64,000 nucleotides of DNA from Jiulongibacter sp024742395. Lineage in GTDB: Bacteria; Bacteroidota; Bacteroidia; Cytophagales; Spirosomataceae. The stretch's first letter is position 1, and every line of letters begins with the position of its first letter. The translations under genes were made by a program, and so were the position numbers. The notes under the pieces are model-generated. The model saw only the letters and a program-made list of their open reading frames with translations. It made no database searches and was not told the DNA's origin. This document shows, one piece after another, positions 34,598 through 44,290 of this stretch. Location of the stretch: positions 3,720,001-3,784,000 of the forward strand of contig OZ252236.1 of the NCBI GenBank assembly GCA_965249455.1, read 5' to 3'.

Positions 34598-35632
34598 ATG
34601 AATCTTTCTGCCAGATGGATTGCCTTTTTCCTATCGTCATTCATAACGGTGCTTACAGTGGCGTTCTTGAATTTTGTCCCGGGTACTTCTGCAGAAATGC
34701 TAGTTGTAGCTGGTATAAGCTGTTTTCTAAGTACGTATCTCGCAAGTTTCTATGCTGTAGATGTTCTTATATTTCAAGAGGTTGACAAAATTTACAAAAC
34801 GGTCAAAAAGCTAAAAATAAAGGATTTCAACATCAAGAAGAAGTCACTTTTCAAAAGTGAGAATCCGTTAAAACTTCTTAATTCAGAAATCTCCGATTAC
34901 GTTACAGAAAAACAAAAAGAGATAGACGAGCTAAAGCGAATGGAAAGTTTCAGGAGGGAGTTCCTGGCTGATGTATCTCATGAATTAAAAACCCCGATTT
35001 TTGCCGCTCAGGGCTTTGTTCATACTCTTCTTGATGGTGCCATGGAAGAACCTGAAGTGGCTACAAGGTTCCTGCAAAAGGCGGCAAAAAGCCTCGATGG
35101 TCTTGATGCTTTAGTCAGAGACCTCGTGGTTTTATCTCAAGTTGAGACCGGTGAGCTGAAAATGCAATTTGAGATTGTAGACTTAGTACAAATCACCAAT
35201 GAAATTTTTGACCAGCTTGAAGACAAAGCAAAAAAAAGAAAGACCACCTTACGTATCAAGCCCGATAAACTAAAAGATTGTTTGGTAGTGGCAGACCCAC
35301 AAAGAATTTATCAGGTACTCACTAACTTCATTGATAATGCCATTAAATATGGTAAACAATCTGGAAAAGTGACTGTTGCCTTTGAAGAAACCAAGAAACA
35401 CTTTACAATAGCCGTAGAAGATGACGGACCTGGAATCCCCAAAGAGGATCTTGGAAGAATTTTTGAGCGGTTTTACAGAGTAGACAAAAGCAGAAGTAGA
35501 GAAACAGGTGGAACTGGCTTAGGCCTTGCTATTGTTAAACACATATTAAGTGCTCATAACAGTAGCGTTACCGTGAGCAGCAAACCGAACAAAGGAACTC
35601 GTTTTTCTTTCACTTTATTAAAAGCCAATTAA
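34598..35632 (+). CDS. Sensor histidine kinase (PhoR-like)
   Basis: 344 residues. Two N-terminal membrane helices (about 7-28 and 34-58) with almost no loop between them leave no room for an extracytoplasmic sensor domain. A linker leads to the DHp domain with H128 in ADVSHELKTPIF, then a HATPase domain with N-box NFIDNAIKYG, G1 DDGPGIP, F-box FERFYRVDKSRS and G2 GGTGLGLAIVKHI. The compact layout suggests sensing inside the membrane or through a partner. It pairs with the response regulator upstream and runs into the RluA gene after 3 bp. Confidence 0.93.
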   Translation: MNLSARWIAFFLSSFITVLTVAFLNFVPGTSAEMLVVAGISCFLSTYLASFYAVDVLIFQEVDKIYKTVKKLKIKDFNIKKKSLFKSENPLKLLNSEISDYVTEKQKEIDELKRMESFRREFLADVSHELKTPIFAAQGFVHTLLDGAMEEPEVATRFLQKAAKSLDGLDALVRDLVVLSQVETGELKMQFEIVDLVQITNEIFDQLEDKAKKRKTTLRIKPDKLKDCLVVADPQRIYQVLTNFIDNAIKYGKQSGKVTVAFEETKKHFTIAVEDDGPGIPKEDLGRIFERFYRVDKSRSRETGGTGLGLAIVKHILSAHNSSVTVSSKPNKGTRFSFTLLKAN

Positions 35633-35635
35633 GTA

Positions 35636-36391
35636 TTGCTTAATTTAGATAAATTTAAAAAGGTACCAAAAGACCTCGATTTCAAAGATCTGATCATTTT
35701 TGAAGACGAAAACTATGTGGTGATCAATAAGCCACCGTTCATCTCATCTTTACCTGAAAGAACTGCAGATAAGGCCAATAGCATCCAGAAAATGGCCAGA
35801 GAAGAATATGATGATATTCAATTGTGTCATAGACTGGATAAAGAAACTTCAGGAGCTTTGGTTTTGGCAAAGAATTCAGAAGCCTACCGAAATATGGCTA
35901 TTCAGTTTGAAGATCGATTAATTAGAAAAGAATATCACGCTGTAGCCAATGGCGTTCATCACCTTGATAGTATTTCTGTTTTTCTTCCTATTTCTATTCT
36001 CAAAAACGGTACAGCCGTAAGAATTGACAGAAATAAGGGGAAAGTTGCCGAGACAATCTTCTTTACAGAGAAAAACTATGATAAGCATACGCTGATAAAA
36101 TGTTTTCCTGTTTCGGGCAGAATGCATCAAATCAGAGTTCATCTTCAGTGCCTTAACGCTCCAATTGTTTGTGACCCTACCTATGGTGGAGACTACATTT
36201 ACTTGTCGCAGATTAAAAGAAAATTTAATTTGAAAATGGAAACTGAGGAACTGCCATTAATAAAAAGAGTGGCTTTGCATGCTTACAAAATCAGTTTCAC
36301 TAACTTAAATGGTGAACTTATTGACATTGTAGCTCCTTATCCCAAAGACTTTGAGGTTTTAATTAAGCAATTGGATAAATTTAGCTGCTAG
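35636..36391 (+). CDS. RluA-family 23S rRNA/tRNA pseudouridine synthase
   Basis: 251 residues from a TTG start 3 bp after the kinase gene. The catalytic motif HRLDKETSGALVLAKN has the active-site D68; further family motifs are NYVVINKPPF, RKEYHAV, and VSGRMHQIRVHLQCLNAPIVCDPTYGG. There is no S4 domain, unlike RluC/RluD. It isomerises uridine to pseudouridine in RNA, but the exact site cannot be assigned. Translational coupling to the kinase gene is likely. Confidence 0.9.
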   Translation: MLNLDKFKKVPKDLDFKDLIIFEDENYVVINKPPFISSLPERTADKANSIQKMAREEYDDIQLCHRLDKETSGALVLAKNSEAYRNMAIQFEDRLIRKEYHAVANGVHHLDSISVFLPISILKNGTAVRIDRNKGKVAETIFFTEKNYDKHTLIKCFPVSGRMHQIRVHLQCLNAPIVCDPTYGGDYIYLSQIKRKFNLKMETEELPLIKRVALHAYKISFTNLNGELIDIVAPYPKDFEVLIKQLDKFSC

Positions 36392-36467
36392 GAGATAAGC
36401 CGCTTTTGATTATTCAACATTAAGCTTGACTTTTGTATTTAAATCATTCATCTCAAATTGAGAATTC

Positions 36468-37241
36468 ATGGCAAATAAAACAATTCAGGAAGGCCAGTAT
36501 ACGTATGTGGAAGAGGGAAATGGCCCAACTTTGCTGATTTTACACGGCCTTTTTGGTGCTTTAAGTAATTTCCATGACGTGGTTAACGGCTTCAAAGATA
36601 ATTACCGTGTGGTAATTCCAGTGATGCCTATCTACGACATGCCTATGCGACAGGCCAGCCTAGAAGGCCTTCTTTCCTTTATTGAAGGTTTCGTGGAATT
36701 TAAAAAATTGGATGATCTTATAGTATTAGGGAACTCTTTAGGCGGTCATGTAGGGCTATTATATACTTTGGCTCATCCAGAAAAGGTCAAAGCTTTAGTA
36801 TTAACGGGCAGCAGTGGTTTGTTCGAAAATACAATGGGTGGATCTTACCCTAAAAGAGGAAGCTATGATTATATTAAAGAAAGAGTAGAATATACATTCT
36901 ATGACCCAAAAACAGCCTCAAAAGAATTAGTAGATGAATGCTTTGAGATTACAAGTAGTATTCCAAAATGCATGAACATTGTACAGATTGCGAAATCTGC
37001 TCAAAGAAATAACATGGCCAGCGAGATTGTCAAAATTAAGGCTCCTACTTGTTTAATCTGGGGATTAAATGATACTATTACTCCTCCCCATGTAGGTCAT
37101 GAGTTTAACAGACTTATCCCTAATTCAGAATTACATTTTATTGATAAATGTTGTCACGCTCCAATGATGGAACGTCCTGAACCGTTTAACAAAATACTGG
37201 CTACTTTTCTTGCTAAAATTAATGAAGAAGTAACCGCCTGA
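36468..37241 (+). CDS. Alpha/beta-fold hydrolase
   Basis: 257 residues, cytoplasmic. The catalytic triad is recognisable: nucleophile S90 in the elbow GNSLGGH, Asp in WGLNDTITP, and His in KCCHAPMMERPE. The oxyanion-hole stretch LHGLFGALSNF follows strand 3. Similar proteins are esterases, lactonases or C-C hydrolases; no substrate can be inferred. Its stop codon is 3 bp before the CBS-domain gene. Confidence 0.88.
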   Translation: MANKTIQEGQYTYVEEGNGPTLLILHGLFGALSNFHDVVNGFKDNYRVVIPVMPIYDMPMRQASLEGLLSFIEGFVEFKKLDDLIVLGNSLGGHVGLLYTLAHPEKVKALVLTGSSGLFENTMGGSYPKRGSYDYIKERVEYTFYDPKTASKELVDECFEITSSIPKCMNIVQIAKSAQRNNMASEIVKIKAPTCLIWGLNDTITPPHVGHEFNRLIPNSELHFIDKCCHAPMMERPEPFNKILATFLAKINEEVTA

Positions 37242-37244
37242 TAT

Positions 37245-37895
37245 ATGTTTATAAAAGACCTGATTGAAGATAATCTTCCTTTCCTGAAACCAAGCGATAC
37301 TGCTGACATGGCTTTACAGTTCATGAGTGAAGAGCATTTGCCACAACTTGTCATGAATGATGGAAATGAAGTGCATATTTTCGAAGAAGAGGCTCTTTTA
37401 AGTTTTGGCGGAGACATATCACTTTCAAACATTCCCCCTAAATTCTCAGGTGTGTTTCTCAGAGATTCTACTCATATTTTTCAAGCAGTAGATTTCCTAT
37501 TGAAAATGGACCTATCTGTATGTCCTATTTTGGATGAAGAGAATAAGTATATAGGCTGCATAAAGTCTAATGATCTGTATAAAGAAGTTCTCAAAGGACA
37601 ATTCACAGGAGAAGGAGCGGTAATTGCATTGAAAATTGACCACAACGATTACAGTCTGTCTGACATAAGCAGAATAGTCGAAGCTGAAGGAGTAAGAATA
37701 GAACGATTGTACTTAGCAGAGAAAGACGACTTCCAATACCAATTCATTGTCAAATTCAATAAGAAAGACATCATTGGTGCTATCAAGGGCTTAAAACGTT
37801 TTGGTTATCAGGTAGAGCGTATTAGTGGTGTAGATTCGGATTCTACCCTTGACAAAGACAGATTTGGTCTCTTAATGAAATACCTAGAAATTTAA
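37245..37895 (+). CDS. CBS-domain pair protein
   Basis: 216 residues. Two CBS motifs occupy about residues 1-125 (IKDLIEDNLPFLKPSDTADMALQFMSEEHLPQLVM and FLRDSTHIFQAVDFLLKMDLSVCPILDEENKYIG). The C-terminal about 85 residues (EGAVIALKIDHNDYSLSDISRIVEAEG) look like an ACT-like regulatory domain. CBS pairs bind adenine nucleotides and report energy state. It ends 2 bp before nadK, and this linkage suggests control of, or co-regulation with, NAD(P) metabolism. Confidence 0.85.
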   Translation: MFIKDLIEDNLPFLKPSDTADMALQFMSEEHLPQLVMNDGNEVHIFEEEALLSFGGDISLSNIPPKFSGVFLRDSTHIFQAVDFLLKMDLSVCPILDEENKYIGCIKSNDLYKEVLKGQFTGEGAVIALKIDHNDYSLSDISRIVEAEGVRIERLYLAEKDDFQYQFIVKFNKKDIIGAIKGLKRFGYQVERISGVDSDSTLDKDRFGLLMKYLEI

Positions 37896-37897
37896 GC

Positions 37898-38812
37898 ATG
37901 TTTATAGCCCTACACGGTAGAGAATTTAAAGCCGATGATAAACCATTGGTTCAAGCGGTATTTGACGAGCTTTCTATCCAAGATATTGACTTTCAAATAT
38001 CTAAATCTTTTTATTCGATTTTGAAAGAATCGGAAGTTAATGTATATACCGAAAAGACTTTTGATGCCAAAGAAGAACTGACTGACTCTGAGATGGTTTT
38101 GAGTCTGGGTGGAGACGGCACATTTCTGGAAACTATAGGAAAAGTCGGTTCTTCAGAAAAACCAATTTTAGGAGTAAATTTTGGCCGATTAGGCTTTCTG
38201 ACTTCAATCCAGCCTTCTGATATAAAATCTGCTGTTCAGAAAATTCTTAAAAAGCAATACAAACTTGAAGAGCGTACAATGGTTCACGCTGATTCTGAAA
38301 TAGAACTTTTTGAATCAGGCACGAACTTTGCCTTAAATGAAATAGCAATCTCGAAGACAGACACCTCTTCGATGATCATTATTCATGCTTACATTAATGG
38401 AGAATTTTTAAATTCTTATTGGGCAGATGGTTTAATGGTGGCTACAGCTACAGGCTCTACCGGTTACTCGTTGAGTTGCGGCGGGCCTTTGGTAATGCCT
38501 CATTCTAATAATTTTATTATTACACCCATTTGCCCTCATAATTTATTTGTAAGACCAATAATTGTATCTGACCAGAGTGTTATTTCTTTAAAAGTAGAAA
38601 GCCGGAGCAATAATTATCTGGTGTCCATGGATTCAAGAGCAAAAGTTATCGGCGACGTTGATTCTGAGATTACCATTCGAAAAGAATCATTCAAAGCCAA
38701 AATGGTCACTCTGGATGGAATGGACTTTTTAGATACTTTAAGGGCTAAGTTGGGCTGGGGTAAAGATGTAAGAAATAGAATTTCCAGTCCAGAACTTGAT
38801 GAGACTTCTTGA
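37898..38812 (+). CDS. nadK: NAD kinase
   Basis: 304 residues. It makes NADP from NAD and ATP. The family signatures are SLGGDGTFLETIGKV (D73 catalytic), GVNFGRLGFLT, LNEIAISK, and the glycine-rich DGLMVATATGSTGYSLSCGGPL. The length is normal. It is tightly linked to the CBS gene upstream and precedes the outer membrane gene cluster. The order nadK, DUF6089, uppS, bamA is one I associate with this phylum. Confidence 0.95.
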   Translation: MFIALHGREFKADDKPLVQAVFDELSIQDIDFQISKSFYSILKESEVNVYTEKTFDAKEELTDSEMVLSLGGDGTFLETIGKVGSSEKPILGVNFGRLGFLTSIQPSDIKSAVQKILKKQYKLEERTMVHADSEIELFESGTNFALNEIAISKTDTSSMIIIHAYINGEFLNSYWADGLMVATATGSTGYSLSCGGPLVMPHSNNFIITPICPHNLFVRPIIVSDQSVISLKVESRSNNYLVSMDSRAKVIGDVDSEITIRKESFKAKMVTLDGMDFLDTLRAKLGWGKDVRNRISSPELDETS

Positions 38813-38868
38813 TTGCCCGGCAATAAAAAAAGAACTAATTGCGTTTTCATACCGAATTTAGTCAAAGC

Positions 38869-39897
38869 ATGGCAAAGTCAAAAAACTGTATTACAATCGC
38901 TTTCCTTTTCATTGGGATACTCGTTTCATTAGAGTCATCTTCACAAGGGCTTTTTTCAAAGAAAAATGTCATAAATCAGTATACTACTGTGGGTATTGGT
39001 GGTGGTTCTTCACATTATTTCGGTGAATTAAGTAGACCTCGGTATTTCTATTATGGTCTTTATACAAACGTTAGATGGAATATTAATGCCAACTATACCA
39101 GATACCTTACACCCAATGCAGCTGCCAGATTGCAACTTTCCTGGATTCGTATTCTAGGTGATGACTATAATTATTCTCAAAGAAATCTGGAAATCTTATA
39201 TCAAAACCTGATTCGAAATCTTCATTTCAGAAACGATATCAAAGAAGTAACACTAAGTGGTATTTTTAATTTAATACCTGCCTACAACGGCGGAGCAAGA
39301 GACAGATTAAAATTTACTCCTTATTTGACAGTAGGACTTGGTCTGGCTGCTCATTCTCCTGAAGGTGAAGTACCTATAGGCTTACCTGACGCTGGTACAT
39401 GGACTCCTTTACGGGATAAAAGAACTGCTGGTCAGGATACACCTGCCAGTACTTTAAAGGCCTACTCTTTAGTGACTCCGGTAGTACCTCTTGGTCTAGG
39501 TTTAAGGTTCAAGGTTAACAATAAAATTGATATAACTTTTGAAGGAAATGTACGCCTGACTAATTCAGATTATCTGGACGATATTGGTAATGACCCGTAT
39601 CCAAACCAAGCTCAGTTAAGAAGCTATATAGGTGAAGATGTGGCTTATTCTTACAGAGCTGAAGAAATTTTTTCAAGAACTGATGTTAATAGAATTCCTC
39701 TTCTGATCCAGGCTTTTTCGAATATACCAGGATATAGTGGCTCGTTTGATCCTGCACAAATTCCTCAATATTACGGACCTGAGGCACAGTATGGAACAAT
39801 GAGAGGAAATACCCCAAGAAAAGACATTTACGCTACTACACAAGTAACTATAAGTTATATAATCAGTGACAAAATCAAATGTCCGGTACTGAAATAG
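38869..39897 (+). CDS. Outer membrane beta-barrel protein, DUF6089-like (first copy)
   Basis: 342 residues from the ATG at 38869 (MAKSKNCITIAF); a TTG at 38839 gives a less likely 10-residue extension. A signal peptide ends near SSSQG. Amphipathic strands follow (YTTVGIGGGSSHYFGELSRPRYFYYGLYTNVRWN; FTPYLTVGLGLAAHSP; TFEGNVRLTNSDYLDDIG) ending in TQVTISYIISDKIKCPVLK. The terminal IKCP motif recurs in the next gene as VKCPNPK. These are outer membrane barrels of unknown function found beside uppS and bamA. Confidence 0.8.
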   Translation: MAKSKNCITIAFLFIGILVSLESSSQGLFSKKNVINQYTTVGIGGGSSHYFGELSRPRYFYYGLYTNVRWNINANYTRYLTPNAAARLQLSWIRILGDDYNYSQRNLEILYQNLIRNLHFRNDIKEVTLSGIFNLIPAYNGGARDRLKFTPYLTVGLGLAAHSPEGEVPIGLPDAGTWTPLRDKRTAGQDTPASTLKAYSLVTPVVPLGLGLRFKVNNKIDITFEGNVRLTNSDYLDDIGNDPYPNQAQLRSYIGEDVAYSYRAEEIFSRTDVNRIPLLIQAFSNIPGYSGSFDPAQIPQYYGPEAQYGTMRGNTPRKDIYATTQVTISYIISDKIKCPVLK

Positions 39898-39951
39898 AAA
39901 TTTTAACTAGATTTGCGATTCGAAAAGACTCTACAAATTTAAAGCTCAAGT

Positions 39952-40704
39952 GTGCGTAGATATTCTTTTATTATCATTTCCTTGCTATTAAGCAATCATT
40001 TTTCCTATTCTCAAACCTTAGAAGGAGGTATTGGTCTTGGTCTTTCTCAATATAAAGGAGACCTAAATCCTAATTTCAATCCTTTACTTTCAAGGCCGGG
40101 GGGGCATGCTATGATCAGGTATAATATTAATTATGCTTTCTCACTTAGAGCAGATGCCTCAGCTATGATGCTTTCAGGCAGTGATAAATTATCACGTAAC
40201 CCTCTTAATAAATCTCGTGAATGGAAATTTGACAGTTTCCTCAATGATTGGGGGCTTGCTCTAGAGTATAATTTCCTGAATTTCAGATCATACGGTACAA
40301 TTTATAAATCGAGTTGGACACCACTTCTTTTTCTGGGTGTTAGTCAATATAGAATTCCAGCACGAACGTATGAGAGTCAGTCTGGATCTGCTTCCGGCTA
40401 TATTTCAGATTCACCTAATACCTCCATGACCTATGGTTTCGGTTTTAAAAAGCAATTAGGTCAAAACTGGAACCTCAGCTGTACGTTTACAACTCATCAC
40501 TTGTTTAATAAAGAATATAATGATGACTTGGATGGCACAGGGTTCAATAAACTAGATCAACCTTTTTCTAATTACCTTGACGCCTCTTCCTTGCCGGCTA
40601 ACATCAATTCACCGAATACAAAAACCAAAGACAAATACTTTTATACAGGTATTACTTTGAGTTATGTGCTTTATGGTGTTAAGTGTCCTAATCCCAAGCG
40701 GTAA
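39952..40704 (+). CDS. Outer membrane beta-barrel protein, DUF6089-like (second copy)
   Basis: 250 residues from a GTG at 39952, 54 bp after the first copy. The signal peptide ends at YSQTL. The barrel pattern includes GGIGLGLSQYKGDLNPNFN, AMIRYNINYAFSLRADASAMMLSG, WGLALEYNFLNFR and the end GITLSYVLYGVKCPNPKR. It is shorter than, and clearly related to, the preceding gene, so the pair is a diverged tandem duplication. Both may assist or be substrates of the BamA machinery encoded just downstream, which is inference from context. Confidence 0.8.
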   Translation: MRRYSFIIISLLLSNHFSYSQTLEGGIGLGLSQYKGDLNPNFNPLLSRPGGHAMIRYNINYAFSLRADASAMMLSGSDKLSRNPLNKSREWKFDSFLNDWGLALEYNFLNFRSYGTIYKSSWTPLLFLGVSQYRIPARTYESQSGSASGYISDSPNTSMTYGFGFKKQLGQNWNLSCTFTTHHLFNKEYNDDLDGTGFNKLDQPFSNYLDASSLPANINSPNTKTKDKYFYTGITLSYVLYGVKCPNPKR

Positions 40705-40733
40705 CTTTCTTTTTATTTGGCTCTTAATTTCCC

Positions 40734-40741
40734 TACCTTTG
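40734..40741 (+). promoter_or_regulatory. Candidate -7 element of uppS-bamA
   Basis: TACCTTTG matches TAnnTTTG, 44 bp upstream of the uppS GTG. A TTTG occurs 14 bp before it, closer than the usual spacing. Confidence 0.4.
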
Positions 40742-40785
40742 CATTCCTTTTTGGGAAGGTTCCCAATTAAAATTCGCCTAGATTA

Positions 40786-41538
40786 GTGAGTTTAGAAAAG
40801 ATAGATAAGAGCAATTTGCCCAGACATGTGGCCGTTATTATGGATGGTAACGGAAGGTGGGCAAAAAAACAGGGTGCGATGCGGATTTTCGGGCATCACC
40901 ATGGTATTAAAGCAGTTCGTGAAACTGTGGAGGCCTGTGGTGAACTTGGAATTCAGTATCTGACTCTCTACACATTCTCAACTGAAAACTGGAATAGACC
41001 TAAACTTGAAGTGGATGGTATCATGCAGCTGCTGGTATCTACTATTGCAAAGGAAGTTCCGGAACTACATAAGAGTAACGTAAGATTAAAAACTATTGGC
41101 GATACAGCCAGCCTACCTACGAAAGCCAGACGAGAACTTGATAACGGTATGGCTTTGACTAAAGACAATACTGGCCTAACACTTACCTTAGCGTTAAGCT
41201 ACAGTGGGAAATGGGATATTATTCAGGCGACCAAACACATAGCGGAGAAAGTTAAAAAAAGTGAAATCTCTATTGACGACATAGATGAGGAGCTATTTAG
41301 CCGTTATTTAGCAACTGAAGAGTCTCCGGATGTTGATCTGATGATCAGAACTGGCGGCGACCACAGAATAAGTAACTACCTTTTATGGCAGTCTGCTTAC
41401 TCTGAATTACTATTTATTGATGATATTTTCTGGCCCGAATTCAGAAAGGAGCATCTATTTGATTCGGTTTATACGTATCAATTAAGAGAAAGAAGATTCG
41501 GTAAGACAGGAGACCAAGTAAAAAAAGAAACCAAATAG
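40786..41538 (+). CDS. uppS: Isoprenyl transferase (undecaprenyl diphosphate synthase)
   Basis: 250 residues from a GTG start. Cis-prenyltransferase hallmarks are HVAVIMDGNGRWAKKQG (catalytic D20), FGHHHGIKAVRETVEACGELGI, LTLYTFSTENWNRP and the C-terminal DLMIRTGGDHRISNYLLWQSAYSELLF. It builds the C55 lipid carrier needed for peptidoglycan and O-antigen assembly. It ends 5 bp before bamA, a coupling of lipid-carrier synthesis with outer membrane biogenesis. Confidence 0.97.
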   Translation: MSLEKIDKSNLPRHVAVIMDGNGRWAKKQGAMRIFGHHHGIKAVRETVEACGELGIQYLTLYTFSTENWNRPKLEVDGIMQLLVSTIAKEVPELHKSNVRLKTIGDTASLPTKARRELDNGMALTKDNTGLTLTLALSYSGKWDIIQATKHIAEKVKKSEISIDDIDEELFSRYLATEESPDVDLMIRTGGDHRISNYLLWQSAYSELLFIDDIFWPEFRKEHLFDSVYTYQLRERRFGKTGDQVKKETK

Positions 41539-41543
41539 CATTT

Positions 41544-44171
41544 ATGCTTAAAAAATATTCATCGCATTCACTGGCTTTAATTCTATTGTTTTTTGCCAGC
41601 ATTTCTTACGGACAATTTAATATTGGGGTGGGAAACAAAGCAAAACCAGTAGATCCAATCAGTGCTATTTCTTATGAAGACCCAAAAAGCTATGTTATTG
41701 GGGGCATTGAAGTCACCGGTGTTAAATTCTTAGACCCTAATACCTTGATCTCCGTATCGGGTTTAAGTGTTAACAGTCAAATTACGATTCCCGGAGATGC
41801 CATAAGCTCCGCCATCAGAAGATTAATGGATCAAGGGATTATTGAAGAGGTTGCCATCAATGTCAAGAAAATTGAAGGAAATAAGGCTTTCTTAGAAATT
41901 GATCTAAAAGAAAGACCTCGACTTAATAAAATCACTATTGCCGGTACTAAGAAATCTGAGGTTGAAACCATTGAGGAATTGATCAGTGAAAACAGAGGAA
42001 AGGTTATCACGGAAGCCTTAGTGAAAAATATCCAACTGACTATTAAAAAGCATTACATAGAAAAAGGCTTTTTAAATACTGCGGTTAAGGTGAAGCAAGT
42101 AGATGACACCATTCGTGTCAATAACGCTACTTTGATCTTTGACATAGATAAAAAAGACAAGGTCAAAATCGATAACATAGTTGTTACAGGTATAGAACAA
42201 GTTCCTGAATGGAAGCTTTTGGCCAAACTAAAGAAAACAAAAGAAAGAGCTCCACTTAGAATTTTTACGCCTTCTAAATATGTCCCAAAGACTTATAAAG
42301 AAGACAAAAAAGCCATGGTAGACTGGCTTAACAAAAGAGGATACAGAAATGCTCAGGTAATTGAAGATTCTGTGGTTTCTAATGCCAATGGCAACGTAGA
42401 TTTATACTTACACCTGAATGAAGGTAATCGATTTTTCTATCGTGACATTACCTGGACAGGAAACTACCTACATAGTTCAGATACCCTGGCTATGATACTT
42501 GGTATTAAAAAGGGTGACTTATACAACCCTGAAGAGCTTGAAAAGAAAATTAATGGTATTCCTCAAAATGATGTAAGTTCATTTTATATGGACGATGGTT
42601 ACCTATATTTTAACTGTACGCCTATTGAGGTAGCCGTTGAAGGTGACTCCATTGACATAGAAATGCGAATTTTTGAAGGTAAGCAGGCCATGATTAATCG
42701 TATCATTCTAAATGGAAATACTAAGACCTCTGATCATGTAGTGATGCGAGAACTATTGACCAAGCCCGGTCAAAAGTTCAGTAAAACGGATTTAATTGAA
42801 ACAACTCAAATGTTGTCGAAACTTGGCTACTTTGATCCTCAAACTATTGATCCAAGGCCTATTCCTCAGGCAGACGGTACTGTAGATATAGAGTACAATG
42901 TAGACGAGAAATCTAATGACCAGATTGAGCTATCCGGTGGCTGGGGAGGTATCCAGGGATTTGTCGGTACGTTTGGTATTGTCTTTAACAACTTTGCTAT
43001 TAAGGACATAACCAAGCTTAAGAAATATAAACCCTTACCAAAAGGTGATGGTCAGCGTTTCTCCATTCGTTTTCAGGCAAATGGTGGTTTCCAGAATTAC
43101 TCCGTCTCTTTCACAGAACCGTGGTTAGGAGGCAAAAAACCAAACTCTTTCTCTGTTAGTCTTTTCCACTCGGTTCAAGATTATGCCAAGCTTCAAAACC
43201 GAATAGAAAAGTTATATGGTAATGGCGGATACAATCCCTATTTCGGGTATGGTGGCTTAACCAGTTCATATTACCAAGGATACTTTAAAAATACGGGTGG
43301 GTCTATTACCTATGGTAAAAGACTAAACTGGCCAGATAGAAACTTTAGCTTAAGCAGTACATTATCTTACCAATATTATGATGTAGAGAACAGCTTCTTA
43401 CTGGCCAACTTCAGAAATGGTCAGGCTCATGATGTTTCTCTAAACGCAAATATTTCAAGATACAGTTTGGATAATCCTCAGTTTACCAGATCAGGGTCTT
43501 CCATTGTCATGACAGCTACTTTTAACCCTCCATACTCTCTATTTGGAGGCAACAAGAGCGATGATCAAATAAAATGGATAGAAGGCCACAAATGGATGTT
43601 TGATGCTGACTGGTACTCACCTGTAGTAGGGAAGCTGGTATTCCATGCTAAAGCCAATATGGGTTTCTTGGGTAAATATACTGATGAGGTAGGATACAGT
43701 CCGTTTGGCCGATTTGTAGTTGGTGGTGCTGGTATGGGACTTCAAAATGCTTACAATATTGGTGTAGAACTGATTGGTCTTAGAGGGTACGATGAAGGGG
43801 TAGTTCATGAAAAAACGTTGGCTGAGCAATCTGCTGAGGCTACTGGTGAAAACTCTTCTAATGGTCAGCTTAGTCGCCAGGGAGGGATTATTTATAACAA
43901 GTTCTCTGCTGAATTACGCTACCCAATCTCTTTAAATCCTCAAGCTACCATTTACGCACTTTCGTTTTTGGAAGCGGGTAATAGCTGGGGAAGCTATAAA
44001 GATTATAACCCCTTCAGGCTTAGAAGATCTGCAGGTGTGGGTGTGAGAGTATTTATGGCAGCGTTTGGTTTACTTGGCTTTGACTATGGTTATGGTTTTG
44101 ATCCAATACCTGGAATTCAAAATAAAGGCTTAAAGAAATTCACTTTCAGTATTGGTCAACAAATTCGTTAA
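41544..44171 (+). CDS. bamA: Outer membrane protein assembly factor BamA
   Basis: 875 residues, Omp85 superfamily. After a signal peptide (to SYGQ, about 25) come five POTRA-type repeats (about 50-470; for example YVIGGIEVTGVKFLD, RLNKITIAGTKKSEVE, KVKIDNIVVTGIEQV, MINRIILNGNTKTSDHVV), then a 16-strand barrel ending in KFTFSIGQQIR. The conserved RGYDEG of loop 6 appears as LRGYDEGVVHE. It is the core of the machine that folds barrels into the outer membrane. The two genes downstream encode its periplasmic chaperones. Confidence 0.96.
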   Translation: MLKKYSSHSLALILLFFASISYGQFNIGVGNKAKPVDPISAISYEDPKSYVIGGIEVTGVKFLDPNTLISVSGLSVNSQITIPGDAISSAIRRLMDQGIIEEVAINVKKIEGNKAFLEIDLKERPRLNKITIAGTKKSEVETIEELISENRGKVITEALVKNIQLTIKKHYIEKGFLNTAVKVKQVDDTIRVNNATLIFDIDKKDKVKIDNIVVTGIEQVPEWKLLAKLKKTKERAPLRIFTPSKYVPKTYKEDKKAMVDWLNKRGYRNAQVIEDSVVSNANGNVDLYLHLNEGNRFFYRDITWTGNYLHSSDTLAMILGIKKGDLYNPEELEKKINGIPQNDVSSFYMDDGYLYFNCTPIEVAVEGDSIDIEMRIFEGKQAMINRIILNGNTKTSDHVVMRELLTKPGQKFSKTDLIETTQMLSKLGYFDPQTIDPRPIPQADGTVDIEYNVDEKSNDQIELSGGWGGIQGFVGTFGIVFNNFAIKDITKLKKYKPLPKGDGQRFSIRFQANGGFQNYSVSFTEPWLGGKKPNSFSVSLFHSVQDYAKLQNRIEKLYGNGGYNPYFGYGGLTSSYYQGYFKNTGGSITYGKRLNWPDRNFSLSSTLSYQYYDVENSFLLANFRNGQAHDVSLNANISRYSLDNPQFTRSGSSIVMTATFNPPYSLFGGNKSDDQIKWIEGHKWMFDADWYSPVVGKLVFHAKANMGFLGKYTDEVGYSPFGRFVVGGAGMGLQNAYNIGVELIGLRGYDEGVVHEKTLAEQSAEATGENSSNGQLSRQGGIIYNKFSAELRYPISLNPQATIYALSFLEAGNSWGSYKDYNPFRLRRSAGVGVRVFMAAFGLLGFDYGYGFDPIPGIQNKGLKKFTFSIGQQIR

Positions 44172-44290
44172 TCTGTTAAACAACTGTTAATCGAACCGAA
44201 CGTTATAGCTATTGTATCAAATTAAACGTCAAAGAAGTAAATGACGGAAACCATTTGATAAATTAGTTTTTTTCGATAAATCAATCAAAG

